64,000 nucleotides of DNA from positions 124,001 through 188,000 of the forward strand of contig JAJYLH010000005.1 of assembly GCA_021787845.1 (NCBI GenBank). Direction: 5' to 3'. Numbering within the stretch: position 1 is the first letter of the stretch; each line of letters starts with the position of its first letter. The stretch is from Myxococcales bacterium. GTDB taxonomy: Bacteria > Myxococcota > Myxococcia > Myxococcales > JAJYLH01. Of the stretch, positions 16,410-25,240 are shown in pieces. The position numbers were made by a program, and so were the translations under genes. The notes below the pieces were generated by a model that worked only from the letters and a program-made list of their open reading frames with translations, was not told the DNA's origin and searched no databases.

Positions 16410-17399
16410 ATGCCGTTGCAGACCGCCATCGTCGGGGCGACCGGTGTCCTGGGCCAGGAGCTGCTCGCCGCGCTCGCCGAGCTCGCCCGCGACGGCGAGG
16501 CCGACCTGGCACCACCCGTCCTCTGCGCCACCGGCGAGAGCGCGGGGGAGACCTTCCCCTGGCTGGAGGACGAGGAGCTCGCCGTCGAGCCCTTCAGCAC
16601 CGCTGCCGTCCGGGGCGCTGCCGCCGCCCTCGTCGCGGTCCCGCCGGCCGCCGCTCCGGGCATCGTCCAGAAGCTGCGCGAGCTCGGCGTCGCCGCGGTC
16701 GACGCCTCCCGCGCCCACCGGCAGACCGCGCCGCTCTTCTTCGACACGCGGCCGCCCTCCCTCGCCGGCGCGCCGCTGGTGGCGACGCCCTCAGCGGAAG
16801 CGCACCTGCTCGCCAGACCTCTGGCCGCGCTCCTGGAATGGGAGCCCTCGAGCGTCCACGCGACCGTGCTGCGCCCCGCCTCGGCCGCCGGAGAAGCCGG
16901 CGTCTCGGAGCTCGCGCAAGCGACCGGGCTCCTGCTCAACGGCGAGGAGCCGCCGGCCCCCCGGCTCGGGCACCGGCTCGCGTTCAACCTGGTCCCCCAG
17001 GCGGGCGCGTTCGAGGGACCGGACGCCGAGGCCGAGCGCGATCTCGCGTGGGAGCTGCCGCGGCTCGTCGGACGCGAGCTCGCCGTCGCCTCCACCGTCC
17101 TGTTCGGGCCCTGGTTCTACGGCCACCTCGCGACGGCGACGGTGGGCTTCTCGCGAGAAGCGACCGCGGACCGAGTGCGGGAGAGGCTCGAGTCGGCGCC
17201 GCAGGTGAAGGTCCTCGACGATCCGTCGGAGGCGGTCTATCCGATGCCGTCGCTCGCGACCGGCGACGGGGCGGTCCTGGTCGGCCGCGTGCGCGCCGAT
17301 CCATCCCGGGAGCACGGCGTCCAGATGGTCCTCGCGATGGATGCCGTCCGGGCGACCGCGGTGCTGGCGGTGAAGGCGCTCCTGGCGCTCGCGCGCTAG
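16410..17399 (+). CDS. Aspartate-semialdehyde dehydrogenase homologue lacking the catalytic cysteine (USG-1-like)
   Basis: 329 residues. The NADP-binding N-terminus (TAIVGATGVLGQEL) and the C-terminal dimerisation domain (VLDDPSEAVYPMPSLA, VGRVRAD) align with aspartate-semialdehyde dehydrogenase. Where active enzymes have NPNCST, this protein has ATPSAEAHLL, so the nucleophilic cysteine is replaced. USG-1 proteins share this loss. It is therefore unlikely to make aspartate semialdehyde; lysC at 36 kb implies a true asd elsewhere. I chose ATG 16410; a GTG at 16398 is an alternative. It lies 70 bases upstream of the mevalonate operon, which may be chance. Confidence 0.8.
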   Translation: MPLQTAIVGATGVLGQELLAALAELARDGEADLAPPVLCATGESAGETFPWLEDEELAVEPFSTAAVRGAAAALVAVPPAAAPGIVQKLRELGVAAVDASRAHRQTAPLFFDTRPPSLAGAPLVATPSAEAHLLARPLAALLEWEPSSVHATVLRPASAAGEAGVSELAQATGLLLNGEEPPAPRLGHRLAFNLVPQAGAFEGPDAEAERDLAWELPRLVGRELAVASTVLFGPWFYGHLATATVGFSREATADRVRERLESAPQVKVLDDPSEAVYPMPSLATGDGAVLVGRVRADPSREHGVQMVLAMDAVRATAVLAVKALLALAR

Positions 17400-17469
17400 G
17401 CGCGAGGCGAACGGACTCCGCTGGCGCCGGCGCGCGTTTCGCCGATAAGTTCGGTGCGAAAGGAGTGCC

Positions 17470-18561
17470 ATGGTGCCCAAGCTCGGGCAGGCGCGCAAGG
17501 ACGAGCACCTCGACATCTGCCTCGATGCTCCGGTGGAAGCGCCCGCCGTCAGCTCCCTCTTCGAGCACGTCCACTTGGTGCACGACGCGCTGCCCGAGCT
17601 GTCGGTCGACGAGGTCGAGCTGTCGACGACGGTGCTCGGCAAGGCTCTCGATTTCCCGCTCGTCATCCTCGGCATGACCGGCGGCACCGAGCGCGCGCGC
17701 CAGATCAACCGCGACCTCGCCCTCGCCGCCCAACGCCGGCGCGTCGCCTTCGGCGTCGGCTCGCAGCGGGCGATGGCGGACGATCCGTCGCTCGCGACGA
17801 CCTTCGCCGTCCGCGACGTGGCACCGGATGCGCTCCTGTTCGGCAACATCGGTGCCCAGCAGCTCGCGACCCTCGGCGTCGACCGGGTGCGCGACCTTGT
17901 CGACCGCCTCGGCGCCGACGCGATCTTCGTCCACCTGAACGCGGCCCAGGAGTTGGCGCAGCCGGAGGGCGACCGCGATTTTCGCGGCTGCCTCTCGGCC
18001 ATCGCCCGGCTGTGCGGCGCGCTCGGCGAAAAGGTGTGGGTCAAGGAAACCGGCTGCGGCCTCTCCCCGTCCGTCGCGAGGAAGCTCATCGGCGCCGGTG
18101 TCGGAGGGCTCGACATCTCCGGCGCCGGTGGGACGAGCTTCACCCGCGTCGAGTCCCTGCGCGCGACTGGCGCCCGGCGGGTGCTCGGCGAGACGTTCTC
18201 CGGCTGGGGCATCCCGACCGCCGCCGCGGTCGCCTCGTGCGCGGACCTGGGGGTGCCGCTCGTCGCCTCGGGCGGGCTGCGCACCGGGCTCGACCTCGCC
18301 AAAGCGCTCGCGCTCGGCGCCACCCTGGGCGGGATGGCGCTGCCGCTCCTGCGTGCGCAAGCGGTTGGCGGGCCCGAAGGAGCGGAAGCCGCGCTCGCCG
18401 AGGTGGAGCTGGGCCTGCGCGCGGCGATGCTCCTGACGGGGAGCAGGAGCATTGCCGACCTGCGACGCAAGCCGCGGGTCTTGACCGGCGACCTGCCGCG
18501 ATGGGTCGAGATCCTCGAGGAGCGGCGGGTGCCGGCCGGCCGCGGCGCCGAGAGCGTCTGA
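17470..18561 (+). CDS. fni: Isopentenyl-diphosphate delta-isomerase, type 2 (FMN-dependent)
   Basis: 363 residues. It interconverts IPP and DMAPP using reduced FMN. Seen: RKDEHLDICL at the N-terminus, GMTGGTERARQINRDLA, FGVGSQRAM, the GCGLSPSVARKLIGAGV and ISGAGGTSFTRVE phosphate/flavin loops, and GGLRTGLDLAKALALGA near the C-terminus. This non-homologous alternative to type 1 isomerase typically accompanies the mevalonate route in bacteria. First gene of the fni-mvaD-mvaK2-prenyl synthase operon; its TGA overlaps the next ATG by one base. Confidence 0.95.
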   Translation: MVPKLGQARKDEHLDICLDAPVEAPAVSSLFEHVHLVHDALPELSVDEVELSTTVLGKALDFPLVILGMTGGTERARQINRDLALAAQRRRVAFGVGSQRAMADDPSLATTFAVRDVAPDALLFGNIGAQQLATLGVDRVRDLVDRLGADAIFVHLNAAQELAQPEGDRDFRGCLSAIARLCGALGEKVWVKETGCGLSPSVARKLIGAGVGGLDISGAGGTSFTRVESLRATGARRVLGETFSGWGIPTAAAVASCADLGVPLVASGGLRTGLDLAKALALGATLGGMALPLLRAQAVGGPEGAEAALAEVELGLRAAMLLTGSRSIADLRRKPRVLTGDLPRWVEILEERRVPAGRGAESV

Positions 18562-19535
18562 TGGAGGCCGCCGCCCGCGCGCGCACCAACATCGCCCTCG
18601 TCAAGTACTGGGGAAAGCGCGACGAGCGGCTGGTGCTGCCGTTCACCGGCTCGCTGTCGATGACCCTCGACGCGCTCTGGACGGACACCCGGGTCGAGTT
18701 CTGCGGGCGGCCGGGCGAAGACGAGCTGTCGATCGACGGCGAGAAGGCGGGTGGCGAGGAGCTGAGCCGGGTAACAGCCCTGCTGGACCTCGTGCGAGCG
18801 GACAACCCGGCGCTGGGCGCGGCGCGCGTCGAAAGCCGCGCCACCGTGCCCAAGGCGGCAGGGCTGGCGTCGAGCGCTTCCGCTTTCGCCGCCCTGGCGG
18901 CCGCCGCTTCCTGGGCCGCCGGCCTCGACCCGACCCCGCGCGAGCTGTCGATTCTCGCCCGGCGCGGGTCCGGCAGCGCGTGCCGGAGCGTCTTCGGCGG
19001 CTTCGTCGAGTGGACGCGGGGCGAGCGCGACGACGGCGCCGATTCCCACGCCGGCACGCTCGTCGAGCCCGCCGCGTGGGAGGTCGCGATGTGCCTCTGC
19101 CTGGTCAACGCTGGGCAGAAGGGCATCAGCTCCCGCTCCGCGATGAAGGCGAGCGTCGGGACCTCGCCCTTCTTCGCCGAATGGGCGCGCACGACGGCCC
19201 GCGATCTGGAAGAGGCGAAGGAGGCGCTCGACGCCCGCGCTCTCGAACGGCTCGGGGCGGTGACGGAAAGGTCGTTCTTGAAGATGCACGCCGTCGCCAT
19301 GACCTCCGACCCGCCCGCGCTCTTCTGGAAACCGGCGACGCTGTCGCTCCTCGATGCGGTGCATTCGCTGCGGCGGCGAGCTCTGTCCGCCTGGGCGACG
19401 GTCGATGCCGGTCCCCATGTCGCGGTGCTCTGCCGGAGAGTGGACGCGCCGCGGGTCCGCGAGGCGCTCGCGCCGATACCCGGCGTCCGCGCGATCATCG
19501 TGGCCGGTCCGGGCAGAGGGGTGGAGCGGTTGTGA
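18561..19535 (+). CDS. mvaD: Diphosphomevalonate decarboxylase
   Basis: 324 residues, GHMP-kinase fold. It decarboxylates mevalonate diphosphate to isopentenyl diphosphate with ATP. Signature ARARTNIALVKYWGKRDE at the N-terminus, then PFTGSLSMTLD, the phosphate loop [15 protein letters not shown] at about residue 100, and RRGSGSACRSVFGGFVEW, all characteristic of the family. The start ATG overlaps the fni stop (TGATG) and the stop overlaps the next GTG, so translation is probably coupled. Catalytic for the last step of the mevalonate pathway. Confidence 0.96.
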   Translation: MEAAARARTNIALVKYWGKRDERLVLPFTGSLSMTLDALWTDTRVEFCGRPGEDELSIDGEKAGGEELSRVTALLDLVRADNPALGAARVESRATVPKAAGLASSASAFAALAAAASWAAGLDPTPRELSILARRGSGSACRSVFGGFVEWTRGERDDGADSHAGTLVEPAAWEVAMCLCLVNAGQKGISSRSAMKASVGTSPFFAEWARTTARDLEEAKEALDARALERLGAVTERSFLKMHAVAMTSDPPALFWKPATLSLLDAVHSLRRRALSAWATVDAGPHVAVLCRRVDAPRVREALAPIPGVRAIIVAGPGRGVERL

Positions 19536-20494
19536 TTCGCGCCAGCGCTCCCGGTAAGCTCTTCTTGGCGGGCGAGTACTCGGTGCTCCTGCCCGAGCAT
19601 TCCTGCGTCGTCGCCGCCATCGATCGGCGCGTCGAGGTGGAAGCGCACCCGGCCGCGGCCTGGAGCGCTCGCGCCGGCGAGGCTCGCTGGTCGGAAGGGG
19701 AGCCGGTGCCCGGCGGCCTACGGTTCGTCGTCGCGGCGATCGAAGCGGTTCGGGCGAGACTCGGCGGGACGGCGCGCGCCTTGTCGACCCACGATGGGCT
19801 GACCCGCGACGGGCGCAAGCTCGGGCTCGGCGCAAGCGCTGCCGCTACCATTGCCGCCACCTTCGCCGCCGCCGACGGCTCCGGCGCCAGCCGGACGGCT
19901 CTGTGGGCGATCGCCGACGAGGCGCACCGGCGGGTCCAGGGCGGACGGGGCAGCGGCGCCGACGTCGCGGCGGCCTTCCACGGCGGCGTGCTCGCCTTCC
20001 GCCGCGAGCCGCGTCGGGCGCGCGTGCTCCCGGTCGACCCCGAGGTTCGCCTGTTCGCGGTCTTCACCGGCGAGAGCGCCAACACGGTGCCGCGCGTCGA
20101 ACGGTTCGACGCCTTCGCCCGCGCCGAGCCCGAGCAGGCGCGGTTGTTCGCGACCACCTCGGAAGTCGCGGTCCAGACGCTCGAATCCGCGCTTGCGGCG
20201 GGCGATCTGACGCTGATGCGGGCGGCGATCGGCCAGGCCCGGGCGGCGCTCCGGGGGCTGGAGGAAGCGCTGGGCCTCGAAATCGAGACCGAACGGCTGG
20301 CGCTCGCGTCCGACGTCGCCTGGCGAGCGGGAGCGGCCGGCAAGCTGAGCGGGAGCGGTGGCGGAGACTGCGCGGTGGTGCTCGCGGTCGGAGACGATTC
20401 CGCTACGCGCGTCGCGAGGGCGCTGGCCGCGGCTGGCTTCGAACCCGTGCCGCTCGCCGTCGCGAAGGAGGGCGTCGTTGTCGAACGAGGCTGA
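19532..20494 (+). CDS. mvaK2: Phosphomevalonate kinase
   Basis: 320 residues from GTG 19532, overlapping mvaD by 4 bases (GTGA). It phosphorylates phosphomevalonate to mevalonate diphosphate. The N-terminus SAPGKLFLAGEYSVL is the phosphomevalonate kinase form; mevalonate kinases usually read APGKVILFGEH. Further motifs: KLGLGASAAATIAAT (ATP loop), GRGSGADVAAAFHGGVLAF and GKLSGSGGGDCAVVL. Mevalonate kinase itself and the HMG-CoA enzymes are not in this window and must be encoded elsewhere. I am confident of the family and fairly confident of the substrate. Confidence 0.9.
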   Translation: MIRASAPGKLFLAGEYSVLLPEHSCVVAAIDRRVEVEAHPAAAWSARAGEARWSEGEPVPGGLRFVVAAIEAVRARLGGTARALSTHDGLTRDGRKLGLGASAAATIAATFAAADGSGASRTALWAIADEAHRRVQGGRGSGADVAAAFHGGVLAFRREPRRARVLPVDPEVRLFAVFTGESANTVPRVERFDAFARAEPEQARLFATTSEVAVQTLESALAAGDLTLMRAAIGQARAALRGLEEALGLEIETERLALASDVAWRAGAAGKLSGSGGGDCAVVLAVGDDSATRVARALAAAGFEPVPLAVAKEGVVVERG

Positions 20495-21563
20495 CCTCGA
20501 GGCCGCCCGCGCTCTGCTCGAGGCCTATCGCGCCCGCGCCGACACCCGGCTCGCCGAGATTCTCGACGCCGAAGTCGAGGCGGCGAAGGCGCTCCCGTTC
20601 CAGACCGCGCGCTACCTCGCGCTGCTCCACGACTATGCTCTCCGGGGGGGCAAGCGCTTACGGGGAGCGCTGGTGCTCGTCGGCTACGAGGCGGCAGCCG
20701 GGGAAGACGGCCCCGAGCGCGAGGGAAAGGCGTTCGAGGCCTCGCTGGCGTTCGAGCTGCTGCACGCGTCGTTGCTCGCATGCGACGACTGGATGGACCG
20801 CGACGAGCTCCGGCGCGGCGGACCGGCCCTGCACGTCGCGGCGGCAGCGGAGGCGAAGCGCCGGAGATCGGCCGACGCTGCGCACCGGGGCGCGTCGATA
20901 GCGATTCTGCTGGGCATGCTGGCACACCAGGAGGCCTTTCGCTGCCTGGAACGGGCGCAGGCGAGCTTGACCGCTCGCGCCTACTTCGACCAGGTCACCC
21001 GCGACGTGGTGATCGGCCAGCTTCTCGATGTCACCGCGTCCGACGCCGCGCGCGCGTCGAGCGCCGAGGTCCGGGAGATCGAGCGGCTGAAGACCGGCGT
21101 CTACACGACCGAGGGCCCGCTCGTCTTCGGAGCCTTGCTCGCGGGCGCGCACCTGGAAGGAGAGGTCGTTGCCGCCCTGCGAGCATTCGCCGGGCCGCTC
21201 GGGGAGGCGTATCAGCTCGTCGACGACCTCTTGGGCGCGGTCGGCGACCCGCGCGACACCGGCAAGCCCGCCGGCCGCGACCTGGAGGAGGGCAAGCACA
21301 CCGCGGTCGTCGAGGAGGCGGTCCGGCGATTGCCCGCCGAGGCGCGCGCACGGCTCCTGGCGCTCATCGGCCGTCCGCTCGACCCCGCCGAGGCGCGAGA
21401 GGCGACATCGCTCCTGGTCGAGAGCGGGGCCGGCGCGGCGGTCCGCGCCCGGGCGCGAGAGCTGGCGGCCTGCGCCCGCCGAACGCTCGGCCCGCCCCTC
21501 GAAGCGGCGGCGGCCGGCAAGCTCGGTTGGCTTGCATCGCTGGTCGCGGAAAGGCACAACTAG
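20478..21563 (+). CDS. Polyprenyl (geranylgeranyl/farnesyl-type) diphosphate synthase
   Basis: 361 residues. The TTG start at 20478 is fixed by AAGGAGG six bases upstream (20465-20471), inside the end of mvaK2. It condenses IPP onto allylic diphosphates. The first aspartate-rich motif is DDWMD (103-107); GGKRLRGALV precedes it. The second reads DDLLGAVGD (249-257), with Gly where the last Asp of DDxxD usually stands. Product length cannot be read with certainty. It completes the path from phosphomevalonate to prenyl diphosphates within one operon. Confidence 0.9.
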   Translation: MSNEADLEAARALLEAYRARADTRLAEILDAEVEAAKALPFQTARYLALLHDYALRGGKRLRGALVLVGYEAAAGEDGPEREGKAFEASLAFELLHASLLACDDWMDRDELRRGGPALHVAAAAEAKRRRSADAAHRGASIAILLGMLAHQEAFRCLERAQASLTARAYFDQVTRDVVIGQLLDVTASDAARASSAEVREIERLKTGVYTTEGPLVFGALLAGAHLEGEVVAALRAFAGPLGEAYQLVDDLLGAVGDPRDTGKPAGRDLEEGKHTAVVEEAVRRLPAEARARLLALIGRPLDPAEAREATSLLVESGAGAAVRARARELAACARRTLGPPLEAAAAGKLGWLASLVAERHN

Positions 21564-21568
21564 GCGCC

Positions 21569-21760
21569 ATGGCGGAACCCACCTGCCCCATCTGCCACCG
21601 CTCGACGGAGTCGGCGCAGCACGAGAGCTTCTTTCCGTTCTGCTCCCCGCGCTGCAAGCTCATAGACTTGGGCAGTTGGCTGAGCGGCGTCTATCGCCTG
21701 CCCGCCGAGGAAGACGAGAGCGCTCCCGCTGGGCCGCCCATCGAGCCGTCCAGCGGCTAG
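21569..21760 (+). CDS. yacG: DNA gyrase inhibitor YacG (zinc protein)
   Basis: 63 residues. Four cysteines, C6xxC9 and C25xxxC29, form the YacG zinc site, with PFCSPRCKLIDLGSWL typical of the family. In E. coli YacG binds GyrB and blocks DNA binding. The acidic C-terminal tail is also normal. It begins 6 bases after the prenyl synthase stop, so it shares that transcript although its job is unrelated. Confidence 0.9.
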   Translation: MAEPTCPICHRSTESAQHESFFPFCSPRCKLIDLGSWLSGVYRLPAEEDESAPAGPPIEPSSG

Positions 21761-21810
21761 CGCTTCCGACGGGAGTGCGCGGCCCCTTCGCGTCTGTTGG
21801 AGCATTCGAC

Positions 21811-22917
21811 GTGCTGCGAAACCTCGAGCGAAGCGGGACGGAATCGAGCCTCGCGCCGGGCGACGAGCGCGAGCATCGGGGCTTGAGGAAACCCGCTCGC
21901 TGGGTCGCGCCGCTCTTGCGTCGCTCGGTGGAGCTGGCGGAGCGCTGGCTCCAAGCGGGGGCGGCGCGGGGACCCGACGGCCTGCTGAGCGACCTGGAGA
22001 CGCCCGTCGAACGGCCCGCGGGCATCCGGTTGCGGCGTTTCGCCGGAACCGAGCGACACGCCCGGCAGCTCGCGCATCCGTTGCGGGTCGCGCATCTGAC
22101 CGACCTCCACGTCGGCCGGGTGACCCCGATGCGCGTCGAGCGCGCGGCGATGGCGCTGGTGAACGCGCAGGGCCCGGACCTGGTGGTGATCACCGGCGAC
22201 TTCGTCTGCCACAGCCAGGAGTACCTCGACGCGCTGGAAGAGCTGCTCGTTTCCCTCGACGCGCCGACGGTGGGCGTCCTGGGCAATCACGACCACTGGT
22301 CCGGGTCGCAGGAGGTCCGCCGCGCGCTCAGGAGAAGCGGTGTCGAGGTGCTCGACAACGCGCACACGGTGCTCACCCTTCGCGGCGAACGGCTGCAAAT
22401 CGTCGGCCTCGACGACGCCTACACCGGGCACGCCGACCGCGACCGGGCGACGAAGGGGCTGCGCCGCGACCTGCCGACCTTGGGCCTGAGCCACATCGCG
22501 GAGGAAGCGGACGGCCTTTGGGCGAGGCAGGTGCCGCTGGTCTTGAGCGGCCACACCCACGCCGGTCAGGTGACGCTCGCGGGACTGCACGAGCTCGCGC
22601 TCGGTCGGCTCGCCGGGCATCGCTACATCCACGGGCTCTACGGCGTTCGGCAGGAGCACGAGCGCCAGGGCGCGCTGTACGTCGGCGCGGGCATCGGCGC
22701 GAGCGTGGTGCCGCTGCGTCTGGGCGAGCGCGGCCGGCGCGAGGTGACCGTGTTCGAGCTGGGCATCTCGCCCGGAGCGTTCGCCGAGCACCACGGGGAG
22801 CAGGCCGCCCTGCCCGGCCGGCCGTTGTCGGCGGCGAAGCGGGCGCGGCGCGCCGCCAAGGTCGCGCGCAACGCCCGCAAGCGTGCCGCGCACGAGACCC
22901 CGAAGCGCAATCGCTGA
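21811..22917 (+). CDS. Calcineurin-like metallophosphoesterase (YaeI/YkuE type)
   Basis: 368 residues. GTG 21811 is preceded by TTGGAG (21797-21802), spacing 8, which decides the start in a frame open far upstream. Metal-binding motifs in order: HLTDLHVGRV, VITGDFV, GNHDHW, then LSGHTHAGQV. The N-terminal 90 residues are a helical extension without a clear membrane segment. The C-terminus is very basic (KRARRAAKVARNARKRA), which could bind nucleic acid or membrane. Related enzymes hydrolyse phospholipid or nucleotide-sugar diphosphates; the substrate here is unknown. Confidence 0.85.
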   Translation: MLRNLERSGTESSLAPGDEREHRGLRKPARWVAPLLRRSVELAERWLQAGAARGPDGLLSDLETPVERPAGIRLRRFAGTERHARQLAHPLRVAHLTDLHVGRVTPMRVERAAMALVNAQGPDLVVITGDFVCHSQEYLDALEELLVSLDAPTVGVLGNHDHWSGSQEVRRALRRSGVEVLDNAHTVLTLRGERLQIVGLDDAYTGHADRDRATKGLRRDLPTLGLSHIAEEADGLWARQVPLVLSGHTHAGQVTLAGLHELALGRLAGHRYIHGLYGVRQEHERQGALYVGAGIGASVVPLRLGERGRREVTVFELGISPGAFAEHHGEQAALPGRPLSAAKRARRAAKVARNARKRAAHETPKRNR

Positions 22918-23019
22918 GCGGGAGCGATACCGTACTCGATATTCCCCGACCATCCGCGGCGCGGTGGGCGGGAGCGCCGCCGGGCTGCGCAACCGAGGGA
23001 GCCGTTCGCACCCGCTTCT

Positions 23020-24507
23020 TCAGGGCGCCGGGAGGTGGAATTGGACGACTTCGCCCTGTGGATCGAAGGTGCCGTTCGGCAGGTCGGTTCCGCCGAAGAG
23101 CAGCACGCTCCCGTCCCGCGCCAGCGCCGGCGACTGATCGAAGAGCGCGTCGTAGGTGGTCCCGACCAGGGAGGTCCGGTGGGTCTCCAAGTCGACCGCT
23201 TGCACCACATCGCTCAGGTCGCCGCGGTTGGGGCCCTCGCCGTCGAACCCGGCGAAGAGAAAAATGCGTCCGCCCGCGACCACGGCGGTCATGTCTGCCA
23301 GCGCGTTGGGCAGATCCGGTGCCGCTGACCAGCCCGAGCCCGGGTCGAAGATTTCCACCGTGGCCACGGATTTCGTGCCATCCCAGCCGCCCAAGACGTA
23401 GATCCGCTGGCCGTCGGTCACCGCCGCGAAATGCGACCGCGCCGTCGGACGGTCAGGGGCAGGGCTCCAGCTCTGCGTCGTCGGGTCGTAGGTGTCCATT
23501 CGTTTCGACGGCACGTTCCCGCCGAGGTCGCCGGAGAGGAGCCACAGCTTCCCGCCCATCGCGAGGAGCGCGCCGTACATCGAGGGCTGCGGCGCGGAAG
23601 CTTGCGGGAGGTCCGTCCAGCTCCCCGAGCTGCCCGCGTACGTCCATGCGCCGGTCGCGGGCGATTCCGTCGCCGGGTCGCCGTGGTCCGTGACGCCGCC
23701 GACGACGTAGGGCACGCCGCCGAGGAGCGCCGCGTTCGGGTGGGCGACGGGCGCCGGCAGACGGATGCCGGGAGGCGAGCTGAACGTCTCGTCCTGCGGG
23801 TTGTAGATCGTCACCTCATCGGTTCCGGCCGACGCATACGTTTGGGGAGCGGGCTCGACGAGGTGCCGGCCGCCGATGAGGTAGACGAAACCGTTGTCGG
23901 TCGGCAGCGCCGCGAAATCCCAGCGCAGGTCGTCCTGACCGTTCGCGTTCTTCATCGTCGTCACGGCCTGGTAGTCGTCCGCGCACGTTCCCGCGTCACA
24001 CACGACGCCCGTTCCGTCGCAGGTTCCGCAGGACTTGCCGCAGCCGTCGTCGCCGCAGGTCCGCCCGCCGCAGGAGCCGACGCAGGCCGGGCAATAGCCG
24101 CCGGCGTCGCACTGGTAGCCATCCGCCGTCCGGCACGACTCGCTCGCGCCGCAGGCGGCGAAGCACATCTCTTGCCCGTTGGAGCCGAGCTCGCACAGAG
24201 CGCTGCCGGGGCACGGATCCGCTGCCGAGCAGCGTCGCGTGCAATAGCCGTTCGGCACCTGGGAGCCGGTGAGGCAGAGGCGGCCGTTCCCGCACTCGAG
24301 GTCGGTCGTGCACGGCGCGCCGACGGCGAGCGCGGCCCGGCAGGTCAGGCCGTCCGCCGAGCAGACGCCATCGTCCGCGCAGACCCCGCAGCTCTTGCCG
24401 CAGACGCTTCCGCAGACCCGTTTCCCGCAATCGCAGGTGTTGGTCGGCTTCTTCGGCGGCGAGGCGCAGGCGGCGAAAACGAGGAGAAGGAAGAAACGCG
24501 CGCGCAT
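23020..24507 (-). CDS. Cysteine-rich kelch-repeat lipoprotein
   Basis: 495 residues. The signal peptide MRARFFLLLVFAAC ends in a lipobox, so it is lipid-anchored. Residues 20-165 are cysteine-rich, built from repeated C-G-x-x-C-G units (CDCGKRVCGSVCGKSCGVC) resembling the disulfide-rich modules common in myxobacterial surface proteins. From about residue 190 there are five or six kelch blades (VYLIGGRHL, PYVVGGVTD, IYVLGGWDG, IFLFAGFDG, VLLFGGTDL) that should fold as a beta-propeller for binding. The frame runs upstream to 24726, but ATG 24507 gives the signal peptide. Ligand unknown. Confidence 0.85.
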   Translation of the reverse strand: MRARFFLLLVFAACASPPKKPTNTCDCGKRVCGSVCGKSCGVCADDGVCSADGLTCRAALAVGAPCTTDLECGNGRLCLTGSQVPNGYCTRRCSAADPCPGSALCELGSNGQEMCFAACGASESCRTADGYQCDAGGYCPACVGSCGGRTCGDDGCGKSCGTCDGTGVVCDAGTCADDYQAVTTMKNANGQDDLRWDFAALPTDNGFVYLIGGRHLVEPAPQTYASAGTDEVTIYNPQDETFSSPPGIRLPAPVAHPNAALLGGVPYVVGGVTDHGDPATESPATGAWTYAGSSGSWTDLPQASAPQPSMYGALLAMGGKLWLLSGDLGGNVPSKRMDTYDPTTQSWSPAPDRPTARSHFAAVTDGQRIYVLGGWDGTKSVATVEIFDPGSGWSAAPDLPNALADMTAVVAGGRIFLFAGFDGEGPNRGDLSDVVQAVDLETHRTSLVGTTYDALFDQSPALARDGSVLLFGGTDLPNGTFDPQGEVVQFHLPAP

Positions 24508-24553
24508 CCGCCGATTGTAGAACGGCGCGCCCATCGGCGATGATGCGCGCCTC

Positions 24554-25240
24554 ATGCGCATCCGCTTCGGACTGCCGCTCGTCGTCCTCGCCGCGGTCGC
24601 GAGCGCCGGCTGCTTCGCCGCGCGCGGCATCCGGCCGGTCGGCCAGGGGAAGCTCGCCGCCGGCCTCTCGGTGGGCGGACCGCTCTTCACCAACCTGGGC
24701 GGCGCGATTCCGACGCCCCTCGTCACCGGTTACGCTCGGTACGGCGTCACGGACCGGACCGACGTCGACGCCGGGCTCACGATACCGACCACCCGTGCGA
24801 TGGCCATCGACGCAGGCGCCTCGCACGAAATCCTGGCGCAGAAGGGCGGCGTTCCGGCGGTCGACCTCGGCGGGCGGCTCAACCTGTGGTTCAACCCCGA
24901 GGGCGTCGCCGGCGCCAAGGACTCGAACGGCGTCGCGTTCAAGCTCGACCCGGAGGTGTTCGAGGAGGTGTACGGCTACGCTTCTTGGAAGCTCGGGCGA
25001 AAGACGCTCGGCTACGTCGGCCTCGACCTCTTCGCCCAGGTGCAGGACGCGATTTTCCGCCCCTCGGTGCTGGCGGGCGTCGAATGGCGGCCGGTGCGGC
25101 TCTTCGGGCTCCAGCTCCAGCTCGAGCAGATGGCGTTTCTGACGAACCAGCAGGACTCGATCGTCTCCTTCCTCGGGCCCGGTCACTACGGGGCATTAGC
25201 GGTGCAGCTCGGCTTCAACTTCTACCCGGAGGCGAAGTAA
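24554..25240 (+). CDS. Envelope lipoprotein with a barrel-like pattern
   Basis: 228 residues. The signal peptide ends in a lipobox (ASAGC, Cys17). The mature part alternates hydrophobic and polar residues with many Gly and aromatic positions and ends in LGFNFYPEAK, as expected of an outer-membrane beta-barrel or a barrel-like lipoprotein. Examples are GYARYGVTDRTDVDAGL and LGYVGLDLFAQVQ. No family is recognised. It is divergent from the kelch lipoprotein gene (46 bases between starts) and overlaps the hydrolase gene by one base (TAATG), so these two are coupled. Confidence 0.75.
   Translation: MRIRFGLPLVVLAAVASAGCFAARGIRPVGQGKLAAGLSVGGPLFTNLGGAIPTPLVTGYARYGVTDRTDVDAGLTIPTTRAMAIDAGASHEILAQKGGVPAVDLGGRLNLWFNPEGVAGAKDSNGVAFKLDPEVFEEVYGYASWKLGRKTLGYVGLDLFAQVQDAIFRPSVLAGVEWRPVRLFGLQLQLEQMAFLTNQQDSIVSFLGPGHYGALAVQLGFNFYPEAK

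Noticed and set aside
18140..19835. Long minus-strand frames across the mevalonate operon
   Set aside because: The plus strand has unambiguous fni, mvaD and mvaK2; the opposite frames are mirror artefacts of GC-rich third positions.
19532..20494. Mevalonate kinase as the identity of the third mevalonate-operon gene
   Set aside because: The APGKLFLAGEYSVL and GSGGGDC motifs fit phosphomevalonate kinase better than mevalonate kinase.
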